Position numbers and translations under genes: made by a program
Notes under the pieces: model-generated
Databases searched by the model: none
Told to the model about the DNA's origin: nothing
What the model saw: only the letters and a program-made list of their open reading frames with translations
In this document: piece by piece, positions 59,960 through 64,000 of the stretch
Layout of the letters: each line of letters opens with the position of its first letter
Numbering within the stretch: position 1 is the first letter of the stretch
From: Climacium dendroides
Lineage: Eukaryota > Streptophyta > Bryopsida > Hypnales > Climaciaceae
Length of the DNA stretch: 64,000 bases
NCBI GenBank assembly: GCA_950106755.1
Contig: OX467083.1
Span: 48,870,555 to 48,934,554 of the forward strand
Direction of reading: 5' to 3'

Positions 59960-61554
59960 ATGAGGCCTTTGTCAATGTTGGCGCTAGCGGCGGTGGCGTG
60001 GGTGGCATGGGTGCTGGGGACGGATCCTTGGAAGGTGGCGTTGGGGCGAGGCATCACGGATTTCAATCCGCAGTACGTGGAGCTGGCACCTGTAGATTTG
60101 GACTTCCCTCGCGACGCGGACAGTAAACTGCAGGCGGCCGAAATCAAGTGGCACGGCCAGTTCTTCGGCCCGGAGAGCCTGACGTTTGACGCGCAAGGGC
60201 GGGGACCATACACGGGCGTCAGCGATGGCCGCGTGCTGCGGTACGACGGGCCCGAGCTCGGGTGGACCACGTTCGCGTACACCTCCACCAACAGGTAATG
60301 TACTGACTTTCGAATCGTTCAAGTTCTTGCCTGAACACAAGAATTCTCGTCACGTATCGTCAATTTTGCGCAATTCAGACGCTCATAGAACGAAATCAGA
60401 ATTAGGTTTCCAGGCGCTAATGTCGTGAATTTCCGCTAATGGAACGAAATTGAAGGTACTGAAGCTGTGTAAATGCATCACGCACCTCTACATTAGGCTG
60501 GTAGAATGATAGTACCAGTCGTGATGGAATGACAGGGGTTCAATCTGGACTCCAGAGCAGTGGATGTGAAGTTAGGGCACCTTGGAGCGGTTAGAATCTT
60601 AGTGATTGCCATCACGGAATGACGACGAATTAGGTTACGATTGATGATATTTTCCAGTGCGTTGGGATCCCGCATTGCAGATCGTCTGCGTGCGCGCCGA
60701 AGAGCCCCGTGGCTCCGAATTTACCGATGGAGCCGGTGTGCGGGCGGCCTTTGGGCCTCCGGTTTCACAAGGAGACCGGGGAGCTTTGGATCGCGGACGC
60801 CTACTTTGGCATCATGAAAGTTGGTCCTGAGGGCGGCCAAGCGGAGGTCGTGTTAAACGAGATCGACGGGGTGCGCATGAAGTTCACGAACGACCTGGAC
60901 TTCGACGACGAGGGCAACGTCTACTTCACGGACAGCAGCACGCGCTGGCACCGCAACCAGTTCATCCTGTCGCTCATGGAAGGCGACGCCACGGGCCGCT
61001 TCGTCAAGTTCAACCCGGCCACGAAGGAAACCAGCGTGCTGCTGGAGCGCTTCCGCTTCCCCAACGGCGTCGCCGTCAGCAAGGACGGCGCGTTCGTCGT
61101 CTTCGCGGAGTGCCGCATGGCCCGTGTGTGGCGCTATTGGCTCAAAGGCGCTAAGGCCGGCACGCATGAGCTTTTCGCGGATGTGCCCGGATGGCCGGAC
61201 AATGTGCGCCGCAACGAGGCGGGCGACTTCTGGGTAGCCATCCATTGCCAACGCGTGAAGACGGCGGAGGTGATGAGCAAGGTGCCGAGGGCGTGGGCGT
61301 TCATCATCCGACTGCCCATCCCCGTCAAGTTCGTGTACGGGCTGCTGGCGGGGCAGCCCAGAGGGATGATCCTACGCTACGGACCCGACGGCGACCTCAA
61401 GGAGGTGCTTGAGGATCAGGAGGGCAAGGTGGTGAAAATGGTGAGCGAGGTGGAAGAGCACGACGGCAAGTTGTTGCTGGGCTCCGTGCTGCTCCCGCAT
61501 GTGGCGGTGTATACTCTGCCACGAACTGCACCAGCGGCCGAAGCTTCTGCATAG
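59960..61554 (+). CDS. Strictosidine-synthase-like protein (six-bladed beta-propeller)
   Basis: Exon 1 59960-60294 (donor GTAATG), intron 60295-60680 (acceptor GCATTGCAG), exon 2 60681-61554; 402 residues. The ATG at 59960 was chosen because it starts a hydrophobic signal/anchor (MRPLSMLALAAVAWVAWVLG), placing the protein in the secretory pathway. Family marks: GPESLTFDAQG and PYTGVSDGRVLRY in exon 1; CGRPLGLRF, LWIADAYFGIMKV, FTNDLDF, VYFTDSSTRW, GRFVKFNP, FPNGVAVSKDG, RVWRYWLKG, GWPDNVRRNEAGDFWVAIHC and GMILRYGPDG in exon 2. These are typical of plant SSL and animal APMAP proteins. Most SSL proteins lack strictosidine synthase activity and their substrates are unknown; esterase or lactonase activity has been suggested for relatives. 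It is complete and GC-rich, hence probably functional. Confidence 0.92.
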
Positions 61555-62229
61555 TGGGGCACAGACTTGCTATATTACTCACCATTTCTTCGCACCTCTC
61601 TCGTTATTCTCGATCAGATCCTTATAGCTGGGATTACGCTGGGATTAGGCTCATTGGAGCTTGCATTTTGGTGTCATACGGGGCCATACGACTTCTGGAA
61701 CGATTTTTGAATCATATCTGGCATTGTATACACATGCACTACCGGTAGTTGGAGTCAGCTCCTGGCAGCAGCAATTCGTATTGTGAATATGGAAATGTAA
61801 ATTTAATGTGAATGAGGTGGATTTGCTAGCATTAATTGCATTTTCATTAAATGCTCAATTGAGCGTTGATTCCCTAGTATACAACAATCCCATATCCAAT
61901 GCGGACCTGAAGCTGAAGGGCTGGAGATGGTAGGACGAAATTCATGAGACACACTTTTCTATCACAGATTTCAACCCTCATAACGATTGCAGGGGGGTTG
62001 TCATTTTCGAAAGCTATATGCAAGTCCTACGTCAAGAATGAGGAACTAGAATACATGCTTAATTTAATTGCTTCTAAAGCCTAAAGAAATATACAGTAAG
62101 ATTTGAGACCAAGTCATCATCTCTGCTATCTGAACCATACACGTAGGTAATCCGGTTTGAATCCTCAGCCCATATTTGTAGATGTCACTGGAACAAATGC
62201 TGGAGCTCCTTCCTAGCCCCTGGAAATAA
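61555..62229. other. Convergent intergenic region
   Basis: 3' flank of the SSL gene and of the membrane-protein gene that faces it. Nothing else recognised. Confidence 0.5.
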
Positions 62230-62604
62230 TTAGTAATTCCACAGGCTCATTCCCTGCACAAACAAAGCTGATGCTGCCACCACGAGGCCAGCGAAGATTG
62301 GAGGAACCGCAAAATCCATCCTCGTTTTCTGGAAGAGGCTTGCAGGCACGCAGAGATAATCATTGGGGCCATCCAGAGGTAGCCGGGAGCATTGCTGGCA
62401 CGCGATTGTTGCTTTGTTGATGTCTTTTGAACATTGCTGTACAACCTCCATCGATGGAGAGAGGCTGGAGCTGAAACCCACCTCTAAGCTCAATGCTGTG
62501 ATCGTCACAACGGCCGCCAGTAACAGCGTCCAACATAATGTGTACAAGAACACTGGCTGGCTTGAAACCAATTCCAAGTAGGAGAGCACCGCCTGATCAT
62601 GCAC
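62230..62604 (-). CDS. Small two-span membrane protein, conserved-looking, function unknown
   Basis: A single minus-strand frame of 124 residues. Residues about 15-43 (PVFLYTLCWTLLLAAVVTIT region) and 100-118 (AVPPIFAGLVVAASALFVQG) are membrane spans. The loop between them has Cys pairs (QQC, CQQC) and a segment LPLDGPNDYLCVPASLF. The arrangement, with ELVSSQPVFLY before the first span, resembles an uncharacterised land-plant membrane protein I have seen in several genomes; this is recollection, not a search result. It is convergent with the SSL gene. Confidence 0.65.
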   Translation of the reverse strand: MHDQAVLSYLELVSSQPVFLYTLCWTLLLAAVVTITALSLEVGFSSSLSPSMEVVQQCSKDINKATIACQQCSRLPLDGPNDYLCVPASLFQKTRMDFAVPPIFAGLVVAASALFVQGMSLWNY

Positions 62605-64000
62605 ACGTACTAGTGATCAGCAATAGAATCACCCTCAAAACCTCCCCAGTGACAGCCAAAGATGCTACTGACTTGTCCTGAGTGTGTATACGTGCACTCA
62701 ACGGCTGAGTGACACACTCAGGATAAAAAGACTCATTGCAGATGTGGAAGTTGCCCACGCAGATGTGTACACAACATGACTAGGTTCTGAGACTTTGCAC
62801 TTGCAGTGTGTGGCGTGAGAGACGGTTGAGTGTACCAGAATCTGACGTCGGAAAAGACGAAATGGAAGGCGGATGTGCTCTAGGAGAGCTTGATGTTTAT
62901 GCTGCACCTCACAACCGATGCGCCCCACGCTCCTCAAAGAGGATGGAGCCAGGATCGGCCCTCCTCGGGGACCTGGCAAGAACATCGTTCGCCGCATCTG
63001 AGACATGACAACTGTGGAATTTCGGGATACAGGCGCTCTGATACAAACAAATCAGGACACTTCGTCAACGTTCTCATAAAATCTCCACCATGTAATTAGC
63101 ACTTCAGATTAATTACTAACAGAGACTGATCAACGAGCTACACCATTCATTCTGTTTAGTGCCATCTATGATTCAATGGAACACCGGAATCGTGCACCAG
63201 CGAGTAAATGAATTGTGTACCTTGGGATCTCATCATATGCTTTTGAGTGTATAATCACTCAAGCAATGGCCACGGTAAGATCCAAACTCAGTAAATGGTG
63301 ATCATCAAAAAGTACACTAATACAACGTGTTCAATAACGTATCAGAGGTTCACGAAAACGGTGTCCTCTCCACCACCGAACACAGAAAGGAGTCACAATT
63401 GTTCTGAGGATCGAAATCTCAAAAAAACTTCGCCTACAACACTAAAGGTATTCAAATTGAAGACTTTCAATTTCAGAGTAGTCGTGCGGTTTGAATGCCT
63501 TTACTCGAAATTTGCGGGATTTCCGCGACCGCCAAAAATGGGGATCAACAGGGCGATACCAATCAACACAACGAGAAGAGAATTTACCTGCAATGGAGAG
63601 CGGCAACCGGGGAAGGAAGATGGACCCAATGGTCACCGCCAATCGGAGGCGAATTGGGCGCAGACGTGAGAAGAACAATCAGCTTGCGCATGGGTGTCAC
63701 GCTACAAACGCTAAGTCATGACCGCCGCAACTGTACAAGTCAAGTGCGCAACAAAAAACCGGAAGCCCAGGAGACAACCTACCTACATGATGGAAAAACA
63801 GAGTTCAATAGGCAGCAAGACGAGCACCACCCCGAATTCACGATAGGGTTAAAGCGGAAGAAACGCAATTGAAGGCAGAGGACTTCCCAAGAAGAGCACC
63901 CAAAAGAAAGAACTGGCACGATCGAATCCAAACGTGACTATGGAAGCTGCAACTATACATGAAAAGAGACGAAGGCAGAGATTCGATCACTGCAACGAAG
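62605..64000. other. Right-edge region, no supported gene
   Basis: Overlapping short frames occur on both strands at 62700-63100 and 63440-63870, with moderate GC content, but none has a recognisable motif or convincing splice signals. This could be the upstream region of the membrane-protein gene or the end of a gene that lies outside the window. Confidence 0.35.

Noticed and set aside
63440..63870. Overlapping open frames near the right edge as a gene
   Set aside because: Several frames on both strands are open, none shows a recognisable motif or splice structure, and the window ends before any gene could be completed.

Overview
The window looks like nuclear DNA of a land plant, or a close streptophyte relative. 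Genes are few, intron-containing and locally GC-rich, and they sit in very AT-rich, repeat-laden DNA. The families are plant ones: a phi-class glutathione S-transferase with the three-exon layout and 49-bp middle exon typical of plants, an alpha-expansin, a strictosidine-synthase-like protein, an F-box/kelch remnant and a small plant-type membrane protein. A seed-free plant is plausible, but the sequence does not fix the species. I recognised no rRNA, tRNA, CRISPR array or bacterial-type operon.

Layout. 1-4.4 kb: AT-rich repeats with a trace of an LTR retrotransposon and two TTAA-flanked elements, at least one a clear foldback. 4.5-8.4 kb: a two-exon gene for a Ser-rich disordered protein (+) and a phi GST (-), arranged tail to tail. 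9.6-20.9 kb: one nearly complete 11.3-kb non-LTR retrotransposon. 25.8-28.6 kb: a secreted repeat-protein gene that matches the 5' half of the expansin gene at 46 kb, joined to a copy of the 3' flank of the GST locus with a GST fragment. 32.1-33.7 kb: an F-box/kelch pseudogene. 35-45 kb: foldback elements, a perfect CACTA-like hairpin MITE, an L1-type LINE fragment and a 49-bp minisatellite. 46.1-49.2 kb: an intact alpha-expansin with a long tandem-repeat N-terminal extension. 50-59 kb: more TTAA elements and a tandem array that offers natural empty sites for them. 60-61.6 kb: the strictosidine-synthase-like gene. 62.2-62.6 kb: the membrane protein.

Main result. ORF2 of the 11.3-kb LINE is one 7.4-kb reading frame broken by only three in-frame stops. 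In order it carries a hydrophobic N-terminus ending in a 2A-type ribosome-skipping motif, an APE endonuclease, a reverse transcriptase, a region resembling the PCIF1/CAPAM adenine-N6 methyltransferase fold with a degenerate catalytic motif, an RNase H missing one acidic residue, a Cys/His motif, and a C-terminal PD-(D/E)XK-like region. Having both an APE and a restriction-like endonuclease recalls the Dualen/RandI elements of green algae; the methyltransferase-like insert and the 2A motif make it more unusual. ORF1 ends 2 nt before the ORF2 start codon.

Other notable points: a repeat family with CCCTAAA-type ends and TTAA target duplications, as in piggyBac; the expansin with about five 55-residue repeats; and an approximately 620-bp stretch with no difference seen between the two 20-kb-separated paralogues, suggesting recent gene conversion. 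All calls come from reading the sequence; no database search was run.
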